64,000 nucleotides of DNA from Macrostomum hystrix (taxonomy: Eukaryota; Platyhelminthes; Macrostomidae), in assembly GCA_950097015.1 (NCBI GenBank), contig CATNEN010000001.1, positions 24,060,501 to 24,124,500 on the forward strand. Reading direction: 5' to 3'. The position numbers and the translations under genes are program-made. The notes beneath the pieces were generated by a model, which saw only the letters and a program-made list of their open reading frames with translations, searched no databases and was not told the DNA's origin. Of this stretch, positions 44,664-56,400 are shown piece by piece. Position 1 is the first letter of the stretch. Every line of letters begins with the position of its first letter.

Positions 44664-47600
44664 TGAAATATTAGAATAACATTTCTGAAAGTCAGTCACT
44701 TGTTCTGTTTAGGTTTTTATGCTATGATAATAAAAAGCAAATTTTTAACATGCATAATATGTGTAAGCTAACATTGAAAATACTTATTTTTGAAAGCATA
44801 GTTACCATAAGTTTTCATATTTTTGCTTGATACATTTATTCTTATTTCAGATAATATTGGCAATCAAATTCAAACTGACAAGCTGTAGTTGTAGTTAACA
44901 AAATATAAGAAATCTGAGTTGTGTTTTACTACATAAAAGACTAGATTTTAGAGGACTAATTACAACCAAATAAGTTGCTAGATATTAACAGTACTGACTT
45001 TTGGCAATCACAGAGGCAAAGCAAAATTTAACAAGCTTAAGAGCACTATATTAAAGACTCTAGTCATCATTTGCACATGACCAATAATTGACCATGGTGC
45101 TGCACTAGTCTTCCCTTATACTATTTAACTATTTTAATGGCTACCTAAAGTAATTTCCCCATTTTTAACTTTTTAGCCTATCTGGGTCAAATTTTCAATG
45201 GCTAGAAGCCTTAGCCAGAACACTAACAACACAACGAGTAATAGTCACCAAATCATACAAAAATTGTCAAGGGTCAGTAGTGCAAGTTCAAGCTAAGGGC
45301 AACACAAGGCACCTACAATGTCTAAGAACTATCTCAATGAGTACCTAGACTCTATATTTCTATAATAACAATACTCTAAAAACAATTGCTTGTTTGTTTG
45401 CATATTAGCTAGGTATTGTTGCATATTTACTAATTTTTAATTGTCATTTGACAAATTTGTGTTTATTTACTACATTTTATGATTTGTTTGTTTGAATTAG
45501 CATAATAACTTAAGTAAAAATAAGCATATGACAATAAAAAGTATATTTTGAACTATAAGTTTAATTAAAAAGCAGAAAAGAGCAGTATAGTCATGTAACA
45601 GGGCTTATGACTACTTTTCTCTCTCTTGGTAGCATATCTCTTGGCACGAGTGGTTTATCCTTCTTTGGCACTGACTTCTTATTCTCCTGTCTTTGCTAGA
45701 CATTTTTTCTGGATCGGAGGGTCACAGCCTCAAATAAACTCAACTCAACACTTGAACACCTTATTCAGTTATATCTTATTTGTTTTTCACCATGTTGCTT
45801 TGTATCACAGGAATTGCACTCTTTTATATACACAAAAAGGTTTGTTAAAATGAATGAATTTGACAGAAAATTTTACATGTAAAAATATTTAGTGCATTTA
45901 AACAAAGAGCATAGGTTCGAATCTGACTTTTTAAAAGTGATAAAAGCATCCCTACTATAGTCAATAGAAAATAAAATAAAGCCTAGGCAAGAGTGCAAAA
46001 AAATCTAAACAGTTTTCCAAAATTGTTGGTGAAAACTATCTGCAAATGATTACGGACAGTTTCACCGCAAGTAAATTTAGCATTTGAGTTTAGAAAACTC
46101 AAATTAGAAAACTGTCAGTGGAAACTGTCAGTGAAACTGTTAGTGAACTGGCACAAGTTATACTCTTAATTAAAGCAGCAATAGAAATAGCAACAGAATT
46201 GTAACAGTTGCTAAACTTCAAAAGTTGTAAATATATGCACCAAGACAAAGCTGATGGGCATCATTTGATGCTTGCTTTTCTATTATATTTGTATTTCAAA
46301 CTTTCATATTTAAATTGAATTAGCCTCACCCTCTCCTTTTGACTATCAGATTTTGATCTGTTGTTCTTCTGACCAGTTTCCTTGAATTTGCTCCAGCTAG
46401 GCCTAACAAAGATATAGTAGGCAAACTTCAGGAAACGAATGAAAGAAAATAGATTTGTTCAAACTTAAAGTTACAGATACAAACTGACAGATAAGCAGGC
46501 TCTTGTGACCTCAACATATAGACTCTAGCTAATCCTCATACTAGGCAAGGCCTAATAGCTAAGCTATGTGATAGGCCTACTTGACTTGATTTAGGTAGTA
46601 AAAAATATAAATCCACTTCCCTAATCCATTTCTATCCCATCAACTTCTCTTAACCTAATACTAATACACAAGTTTCAACTCAAAGTGTAATTATTAAATT
46701 AATAAGGCCTTGAAAGACCTACAACAAGATCAGGGACAGGAAGTACTATACATATTTTGAGATTATAAGCAAATTAAAATCTATAATCTGTACGCATTTT
46801 AATAATTTACAGAAAATAAAGTATAAAGAATTAAGTTACGCAGCTTTTTTTAATCTGAGAGAACTCAGCTTGAGTATCTATGAGAACTCATACTGAGGAT
46901 TAATGAGAAAAAATAAAAGACTGTTTCAATACGCATGTAGTGCGGCTGGAAATGTTCTTTTAAAATTGCGCTAAATATTTAATTGTTGCTATACAGTAAC
47001 TATAGCGATTGCAAATAACATTATTATGTTATTAATTTCTACTTTTATGACCCTTGAAAATAATGCAAATATTAATTATAAATTATTTTAATCGTTGTCT
47101 AATTAAAATATAATCGCACCAGTTTGAAAAGCGCGCTGCAATCGATTGTAAGTGTAAGGCGCGGCGCGGCGTGTAAACTGAAGACGTTAAATTGCTGTAG
47201 TAAAACTGTTTAAATTCGCGACCTTCAAACCCAGTTATACTACACGCAACTAAATTTGAATTCTTTGGCGTAAAAAGATGTTATTTGTTAATGACAATCT
47301 ATTTTTTCATTTAAAGTAGTTTAATTGTATTTTTTAGCTACTTCAATGTTTTCTATAATAGCTACTATTGCTACGTGCATTATAATTTTGTTTTACTCTC
47401 TTTACGTGTGACGGTGTCACAGTGTAAAAACTCTTATTTTGTTTTACTCTTTTCGTCGAAGTGATAGATAGATTATGTATATGTATGTGTAATTATGTAT
47501 ATGTATTATATGTATATATCTAGATTTCATTTTTGAAGCCATCTCTCTCCCCACGCCGAGCTCGCGCTACAACCATTTCTTTCCATTTTAACTTTTCACC

Positions 47601-47813
47601 GCCTCGCTGCATACGTCCCTTAAATTATAATACCATTCAAATAAATTCGTCATTTAATAGTTTTCTAAAAACAAACAATCGCTACACCAAAACAGTATCG
47701 CTTCTACTTCGTCACACACGTATTGTTTTAAATCTTAGGGTTCATTTTTACCTAGCTGAGCCCTGTATATTGAGCTTTCGTGATTTATATTATATATATA
47801 TTTATTTATTTAT

Positions 47814-47850
<37 letters not shown>

Positions 47851-48415
47851 CAAGGTGCTCATTAAATATGCTCAGTTATTACAATTCGAAAGTGATCATA
47901 GACTGAAACTCTTGTTGTTATTAAGTCTGGGCCATGACTCCACAATCCGGGAGGCTAAGCCCCGTGCGTCAGCCGAATTGCTCTTGCACCATGATTTATT
48001 TTGACAAATGCGAAAAAAATAATAAAAAAACTATCGATATAGGTTATTTGAGTAAAATTGCTATTGTTCAGATTATTTTACGACATAATATTGGATATTT
48101 AAAAGTCATTGGTTGGGCATGCATTCCGTGAGTATAATGTAAAAGTAAAACAGGGTGCAGCATTCCTTGCGTAGATAAGTATAGTATAGAAGAAAGTAGG
48201 ATAATTCTGCTTCGTGCTTTTCCATCCTATTTATAGTTCCGCCCGCATATACGATGTAATATAACTGCCCAATGATAACAAGTTATATTGAAATAAATAT
48301 CAATACGAATAGGCTGTATAGGAATATCATGCTGATTTCATATTGTGTCTGTAATAAATACTGTCTTTAAACAAATGTTATGTAAGCTACTTTTTTGAGA
48401 CGCGACGTCGACTGT
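44664..48415. other. AT-rich intergenic region
   Basis: About 3.7 kb with no recognisable exon, RNA gene or transposon. A TA dinucleotide microsatellite occupies about 47815-47846. The RPS6 5' UTR exon and promoter should be somewhere at its left side. CpG-bearing sequence at 47130-47180 (GCGCGGCGCGGCG) is a local oddity. Confidence 0.45.
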
Positions 48416-49132
48416 TCATTTTCCGTACCCATTGGGGCAATTCTTTATTTCGCAAGTCTCGTCCGCGGGATTGTAGGCGCAGCGGGAATCGCACAGGTAC
48501 TTTTTGGCACACTCGCCGCCGATCGTGTCGTTCCTGCCTATCCTGTTCGCCTCCTGGTCAAGGTCTGAGTCGGCGCCACCTCCCTGGCAACGCTCGCGAC
48601 AGTCGCTGCAATTGCAATCGATCATGATCACAAAACTTAGCATATTGATTGGTTGAAATCGATTAAAATGACATCAAACTCAGTTTGGGCCAAAGCTGCA
48701 GTTCAGTCCATGGACTGGACTAAAAGGTCAATTGCTCACGGGTACACTATTTTTTCCATTGTAATTACAGCCTAATCCTAAGATGAGCACAAAAGCTCAT
48801 CTGGTTATGTACGCTGCAGGAACACCGCCGGTAATCACATAAATTACATTTATTACCCGTCTGCCCCTTGCATTTACAATTCACCTGATTTTCGTGGCGC
48901 TGGCGAACCTCCTAGACCAGTCGCGGTCGTTGCAGACGTTCACAGCCCAGTAGTTACCGATGCAGTGAAAATAGTGGTCGCAGTTGAGGCAGTTCTCTTT
49001 CCGCATCAGCTTGTAGGCCTTTTTAAGCATATGCCCGGCGCAGGTCTTGTGGTGGGGTTTAGAACAGTTAAAATAATAAAATAATAACAAAGTTTTGTTT
49101 AGAACAAAATGGCATCTCATCTCTCGTCTCAT
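48416..49132 (-). CDS. Cysteine-rich serum-amyloid-A-like protein (partial model)
   Basis: Two minus-strand exons: an upstream exon ending at 48885 (donor ATCAG/GTGAAT) and 48605-48416 (acceptor TTGCAATTGCAG), with phase agreement. Motifs in order: CDHYFHCIGNYWAV, then across the junction ISDCRE, then DSDLDQEANRIGRN. They match the SAA signature order (DKYFHxRGNY, ISDARE, LADQxANxWGR). Unlike vertebrate SAA it is Cys-rich (about 13 Cys) and has a Cys-rich tail ending CPNGYGK. SAA proteins are secreted lipid-binding, defence-associated proteins. The 5' end is uncertain: the frame is open to an ATG at 49132, beside a minisatellite, with a hydrophobic stretch (TLLLFYYFNC) that could be part of a signal peptide or intronic. 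Confidence 0.65.
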
Positions 49133-49665
49133 GACGTCTCATCTGTCCAGTCACGTATCTCCCCTGTCTCTTATCTCCCCTGTCTCATCTCCCCTGTCTC
49201 ATCTGTCCTGTCTCTCATCTCCCCTGTCTCATCTGTCCTGTCTCTTATCTCCCCTGTCTCATATCTCACCTGTCCCATATCTCCCCTGTCTCTTATCTCC
49301 CCTGTCTCATCTGTCCCCTGTCTCATCTGTCCTGTCTCTTATCTCCCCTGTCTCATCTGTCCCCTGTCTCATCTGTCCTGTCTCTTATCTCCCCTGTCTC
49401 ATCTGTCCTGTCTCTTATCTCCCCTGTCTCATCTGTCCCCTGTCTCATCTGTCCTGTCTCTTATCTCCCCTGTCTCATATCTCCCCTGTCTCTTATCTCA
49501 CCTGTCTCATATCTCCCCTGTCTCATATCTCACCTGTCCCATATCTCACCTTCTCATATCTCCCCTGTCTCATATCTCACCTGTCCCATATCTCACCTTC
49601 TCATATTTCCCCTGTCTCATATCTCCCCTGTCTCATATCACACCTGTCCGCTGCTGTCTCCTCGG
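49105..49665. repeat. Pyrimidine-rich 15-bp minisatellite
   Basis: Copies of TCTCCCCTGTCTCAT mixed with TCTGTCCTGTCTCTT and related variants. It starts at the 5' edge of the SAA-like frame. Confidence 0.88.
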
Positions 49666-49689
49666 TTCTCTCTCAAAAGGTGTAGAATC

Positions 49690-50436
49690 AAAAAATTAAA
49701 CTAATAATTTCTATTCAACTTATTAATCGAAAGCGGAGACTTTAAAAAGAAAGATAAAGCATAATCTGAGACAGCTTGCCTGTCAGCAGACCTGTATATC
49801 TGTGCACTTTTAGCCTTGGAGCATTGTGTATTATACATTAGCATCAAAATACAAAAAATAATGTAACACAAAAATCAGCACAAGCAAGCAGGCTATGAGT
49901 TCAGTTTAAGTTGCAAATTGAACTCAATTAGGAAACTGAATAACAAAATTAGTAAATAATGATGTAGGCAATGGCTGGTCTCAAACATAGCTACTAAGTA
50001 CAAAGTGATAGCGTATAACAAAGCTAAGCATAGACTAAATCATCAATTATACTCATACATTACTCATTGCTTTCAGGCAGTCAACGGAAATGAGAACTGT
50101 ATGTGAAGCCAAGGCTAAGTGGCAGGTACTCGTAGTTTTTACTTAACAGTGACATAGAGGCATGAGTAGATAAGCTATAAGCTATAAAAAAGCATCTAAA
50201 TGAACTTAAAAAACTTATCTTTAAGGAAGTTCCAAATTTATGAAGAACTCCAAATTCACTACAGCCATGGAAGTGTTTGAATGGGAACCACTTATTTCAT
50301 TAAATCCTAACAGGTAAACAGCCGGAGTAACTATACCTGTTTCTACTATTAAAGTGCCTCGTCATCTAATTAGTACACAGCAAATCAGGATCCCATCCAG
50401 TTTGAAAACATCTTTGATCAGGTGCCATAAAATAGT
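49690..50436. other. Intergenic region, UBE3C 3' flank
   Basis: AT-rich with no gene seen. Polyadenylation of UBE3C should occur here. Confidence 0.4.
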
Positions 50437-53400
50437 TTAACTGAGCTCAAACCCGCTGTTAGAGTCCACAGCCATCATAAGCTTCTGCCGCAGTATCTCC
50501 GGATCTCGATAATCCGGCAGTTTGAGCAGGTTGATGCAGGTGCTGGCGGAGGGCAGCCGGTCGGTCTCTGGCACCAGCACGAGGGTGAAGGGCGGCTGCA
50601 GCTCGCGCCAGCCGTACAGCGGCGCCCGGGTCAGCGAGGTGACGAAGCGCAAAACGGCGCGCCGCTGCCGCTCGTTGAACTCGTCCAGCATGAGGCGCCA
50701 GAAGGCGGCCACGGTTTCAGATTCGGCGCTGCAGTTCTGGTACTGGGCGTGCCGGCGAAGGTCCAGGACGTCGATCGGACTGTCCGAGCCGCTGATGAGC
50801 AGCTGCAGCTCGCTATGCGAGAAGAAGGCCAGCCAATCCGGGCAGGGGATGACAGACACCAGGCCCTGGGCGAAGGCCTGAGTCTGCGCCGCGGTCTGTC
50901 GGCGGAGCCTGTAGTCGGCCAGCAGCAGCTGGTACTCGCTGACATTGTCCGGTGTCACCCGGATGCTGCAGCCGTCCGGCTTGAGTTCTACAGTCTCGGA
51001 GCGGCCCAGCCGATCCTCGGACAGGCTGAAGTCCAGCTCCATGGCTTCCAGATCTTCGGCGCTGGCCGAGCTTAAAGCTAGTACGTTTCTGCAAGGAAAA
51101 TGTTGTTTTTCGATACATATCGTCGCCAGATTTTTTACGTACGACAATGCTTTGAAGCAGAAAGACAATTTTTTATAAATATTGACGCAATTCAATTTTA
51201 TTTACACATTGGCAGAATACATACTTTTATACAGGTCAGCACTGTCCTGTCCTGTTCTCTCCTGAATTCAATTCTTTGATCTATAGTTTTCGATACATAT
51301 CGGCTCGTAGTGACTAGATTGATACATTTATGCATTTATGGATGCAATCTGCTCAGGAATCACGTGATAGATAGAATCCTCCCAGGAATCGCACTAAGAG
51401 GTGAAATCGATTTAGGAATCGCACTAAGATGTGGAATCGGCCCAGGAATCGCACTAAAAAGGTGGAATCGGCTTAGGAATCGCACTAAGATGTGGAATAT
51501 GCCCAGGGATCGCACTGATAGATTGAATCTGCCCAGGAATCGCACTAAAGAGGTGTAATCAACTTAGGAATCGCACTAAGATGTGGAATCTGCCCAAAGA
51601 TCGCACTGATAGATTGAATCTGCCCAGGAATCGCACTAAAGAAGTGGAATCGGCTATGGAATCGCATCTGGCATTGTAAAGGAGGAGCACTCACTTGTAG
51701 AGGTCGGCATCCAGTTCGGCCAATTCGTCGATGCTGGCCGCGGCTCGCTGCTGGGCGTCTCTGGACGACCCGCTGGCGTAGATGATCACTCGGCGAAGGA
51801 AAAACGGCGCAAGCGGCAGGTCGATGAGCAGTCGTTCGAACAGCAGCTTGCCCAGCAGGCGGCCGTGAAAATAATAGTGCGACGCGTACTCTGAGTTGAT
51901 GGCCGCGCTCAGCGGGTTGGGGTACAGGGCTCCGCTGCTGGTCTGGCTGTAGAACCCGCGCTGCGGATCGAATGCGGCCGACAGCACCAGGGCGAGGAAC
52001 TCGCGCATCAGGCCGCCGCCGTCGATGCCCGCCTCCTGGGAATACCCGGCGTGGGGTGGTTGCGACATGGGGATTTCCAATTCAGGATTGGGGATATGGG
52101 ATCTGTAACAAAGGGGCTATAATGGGTAAAGAGTAGATAGCAAATGAATAAGTGCTTAGGAGAAGGGATCCGTGAGGCGATGGGGAGAAAATAGAATGGG
52201 ATCTATGTGGCGGTCGGTGGCAGAGCAGTCATCGCGTTTGCCTCTCGCACCAAGGTCCCTAAGTTCGATTCCACGGCGAGGCCACATTTATTTGGGGCGC
52301 AGCCGCGGAGAGAAGGCTTTGGGGGCTTGTCGTGCAATTTACGCCCCTTGAGGGCCAACCTCCAAGGCACAGTGAGAGTGTACACTGCCTGACGATGAGA
52401 AAGTCAGGGCAGATGTACACACCTGTGTGAGCGTGTGCCTGGATACGGTATTTGTGTGCTCAGGAGTCAGCGAAATGGGCAGAATTGCCTCCTCGCTGGC
52501 TGCGGGTCTAGTGTCACCAAATCATGTGCCATTGCCAGCAGCCCTCCTACAATTATTATTATCATTATTTTATGGGATCTATGTGGGAATAGGGGAGAGG
52601 ATGGGATGTGGAATCTGATTGATATTAGAGGTGAGAATGTGCTGTGAATCTTGCGATAGGATATTAAAAAGATAAAATGTTGGGTCTGAGACAGAATAGG
52701 GAGAAAATTGGAGGTAGGTAGGTGCGGCAAATCATCTGGTGATTTCATCCGGAACAGAGTCCAGTGTTCATCAGCAAATAACAGATTTAATCTATTTTAG
52801 TCGTTGCTCTACTATAAATTTGCTAATTTGAAAGACTTTAAAATCTATATAAAACCTGTCAATAGCTGTCCATGGGACTGCATAACTAGTAAACATGACT
52901 AGTCGGCGCACTAGGCATTCTAAACTAAATGAAATATAGTTTAGATTACACAACAATAAACTAGCTATTAGTGTAAGGCTTCTTGACATAAATAGAAATA
53001 AGACGCTTACAATTTACTAAATTGATTATATCTACGAGTAACTATAGAACAGAAGGCTCGAAAATATTTACTGGGAATAAATCAAGTAACTCTATTGTCG
53101 GCAATACGCCTAATCAAGGCTAGCCAGAGAGAATCACAATAGATTTCAAAGTGATTCTCTTTGACGAACTTTAATAATTATAGCTTAACAGTAGGACAAC
53201 CAAGCCATTTTGATTCCCCTAATTATAGCTTAACAGTAGGACTACCAAGCCATTTTGATTCCCCTAATTATAGCTTAACAGTAGGACTACCAAGCCATTT
53301 TGATTCCCCTAATTATAGCTTAACAGTAGGACTACCAAGCCATTTTGATTCCCCTAATTATAGCTTAACAGTAGGACTACCAAGCCGTTTTGATTCCCCT

Positions 53401-56400
53401 AATTATAGCTTAACAGTAGGACTACCAAGCCATTTTGATTCCCCTAATTATAGCTTAACAGTAGGACTACCAAGCCATTTTGATTCCCCTAATTATAGCT
53501 TAACAGTAGGACTACCAAGCCATTTTGATTCCCCTAATTATAGCTTAACAGTAGGACTACCAAGCCATTTTGATTCCCCTAATTATAGCTTAACAGTAGG
53601 ACTACCAAGCCATTTTGATTCCCCTAATTATAGCTTAACAGTAGGACTACCAAGCCATTTTGATTCCCCTAATTATAGCTTAACAGTAGGACAACCAAGC
53701 CATTTTGATTCCCCTAATTATAGCTTAACAGTAGGACTACCAAGCCGTTTTGATTCCCCTAATTATAGCTTAACAGTAGGACTACCAAGCCGTTTTGATT
53801 CCCCTAATTATAGCTTAACAGTAGGACTACCAAGCCATTTTGATTCCCCTAATTATAGCTTAACAGTAGGACTACCAAGCCGTTTTGATTCCCCTAATTA
53901 TAGCTTAACAGTAGGACTACCAAGCCGTTTTGATTCCCCTAATTATAGCTTAACAGTAGGACTACCAAGCCGTTTTGATTCCCCTAATTATAGCTTAACA
54001 GTAGGACTACCAAGCCGTTTTGATTCCCCTAATTATAGCTTAACAGTAGGACTACCAAGCCGTTTTGATTCCCCTAATTATAGCTTAACAGTAGGACTAC
54101 CAAGCCGTTTTGATTCCCCTAATTATAGCTTAACAGTAGGACTACCAAGCCGTTTTGATTCCCCTAATTATAGCTTAACAGTAGGACTACCAAGCCGTTT
54201 TGATTCCCCTAATTATAGCTTAACAGTAGGACTACCAAGCCGTTTTGATTCCCCTAATTATAGCTTAACAGTAGGACTACCAAGCCATTTTGATTCCCCT
54301 AATTATAGCTTAACAGTAGGACTACCAAGCCGTTTTGATTCCCCTAATTATAGCTTAACAGTAGGACTACCAAGCCGTTTTGATTCCCCTAATTATAGCT
54401 TAACAGTAGGACTACCAAGCCATTTTGATTCCCCTAATTATAGCTTAACAGTAGGACTACCAAGCCGTTTTGATTCCCCTAATTATAGCTTAACAGTAGG
54501 ACTACCAAGCCATTTTGATTCCCCTAATTATAGCTTAACAGTAGGACTACCAAGCCGTTTTGATTCCCCTTTTTATACCCCCCTTGGTATTCGCGTCATT
54601 GAATATCTCGACGGTCTGAAAAGCTGGCTGAAGAGCTGGGATAAAAAATCTGATTCACGTCATTTAAAAAAGGGAGCAGTTGGGATGTGGGATCTGTTGA
54701 GGGAGCATGATGGTTGATGATGTACAGGAGCCGAGCTCACCTCCAATCCCAGCTCATTCCTAAAGGACACCTTGAGCCTGGGATAAAGATTCTCCTCGCC
54801 GTAGAGCTGGCTAAAAGCGTCCTCGTAGATTTTATCTCGCCTAGCCGTCACCCGCAGGCCGGAGGAGCCGAACTCGTGCCTGTCATAGTCGATGGTGGCC
54901 TTGTACGCGTGCAGCAGCGAGTAGAGCAGGCGCACCCTGTCCCAGAAGTTGATGAGGTAGGGCGCCTCCGTGAGAATGGCCAGCTGAAGCCGCTCGGTGG
55001 ATGACAGGTAGGGTATGCTCAGAGAGTGGTCGTTGAGCACAGAGTAGTAGCCGAAGCTGGAGGGGGTCTCCCTGTCCAGCCAGTAGGCCGGCTGCAGCGA
55101 TTTGATTGGCGGCACGCGGCCCTGCACAGACCAGTGCGCTGATGGCGCTTCCTCGGTGGCAGCCGCGGCTGACGACCCAGCAGCCGTGACCGGGGTGAAT
55201 CGACGCAGCTGATCCAGGAGGTACAGCCGGCTAACCAGCAGCTTCACGCTAGAGAACAGGCCTGAGTACAGCTCCAGCAGCTCTCTGAAGAAGCGTAGGA
55301 TAGTTAGCGTGTTGATTGATGGGATTAGAAATATAAAATATCCAAAAAACATTAAATTTCGTAACAGGATCGAAATACTACTGAGATTTATTATCCTAAT
55401 GAGATCTATTATATAAATGGGATTTCATATTCCGTAGGGATTTTACATTTTTCCTATTACATTGGGATTTCATATTTAATAGGAATTTTCGATCAGATTG
55501 GGATTTCAAATCTGATTGAGATTGCAAATCTGATAGAGATTGCAAATCTGATAGAGATTTCAAATCTGATTGGGATTTCATATCCCATAGGGATTTCATA
55601 TCCCATAGGGATTTCATATCCCATAGGGATTTCATATCCCATAGGGATTTCATATCCCATAGGGATTTCATATCCCATAGGGATTTCATATCCCATAGGG
55701 ATTTCATATCCCATAGGGATTTCATATCCCATAGGGATTTCATATCCCATAGGGATTTCATATCCCATAGGGATTTCATATCCCATAGGGATTTCATATC
55801 CCATAGGGATTTCATATCCCATAGGGATTTCATATCCCATAGGGATTTCATATCCCATAGGGATTTCATATCCCATAGGGATTTCATATCCCATAGGGAT
55901 TTCATATCCCATAGGGATTTCATATCCCATAGGGATTTCATATCCCATAGGGATTTCATATCCCATAGGGATTTCATATCCCATAGGGATTTCATATCCC
56001 ATAGGGATTTCATATCCCATAGGGATTTCATATCCCATAGGGATTTCATATCCCATAGGGATTTCATATCCCATAGGGATTTCATATCCCATAGGGATTT
56101 CATATCCCATAGGGATTTCATTTTCCCAAACTGAAATCAGAAAGTCCCCTGTTCACAACCCACCTGGATCCGCTGCTTCCCTCCCCGCTGCCGCCGCCCC
56201 TGCCGCCACCACCAGCAGCAGCAGCAGTTTCTGAGGCCGCATTGCCACCCAGCGAGCGCAGGGCTCGCACATAGTCAGCATTGAGCAGGTCTGGCCGGGT
56301 GTCCGGATGCGACAGCAGCAGTAGGCCAAGGAGCAGGTCGCGCAGCTCACCGGACAGGCTGAGAAGGCTCTGGCGGGACAGCGGCTCCGGGGAGAACAGG

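Noticed and set aside
53161-54717. 518-residue frame with NYSLTVGLPSHFDSP repeats
   Set aside because: A 45-bp minisatellite within a UBE3C intron. Near-perfect DNA identity, including silent positions, shows no coding constraint.
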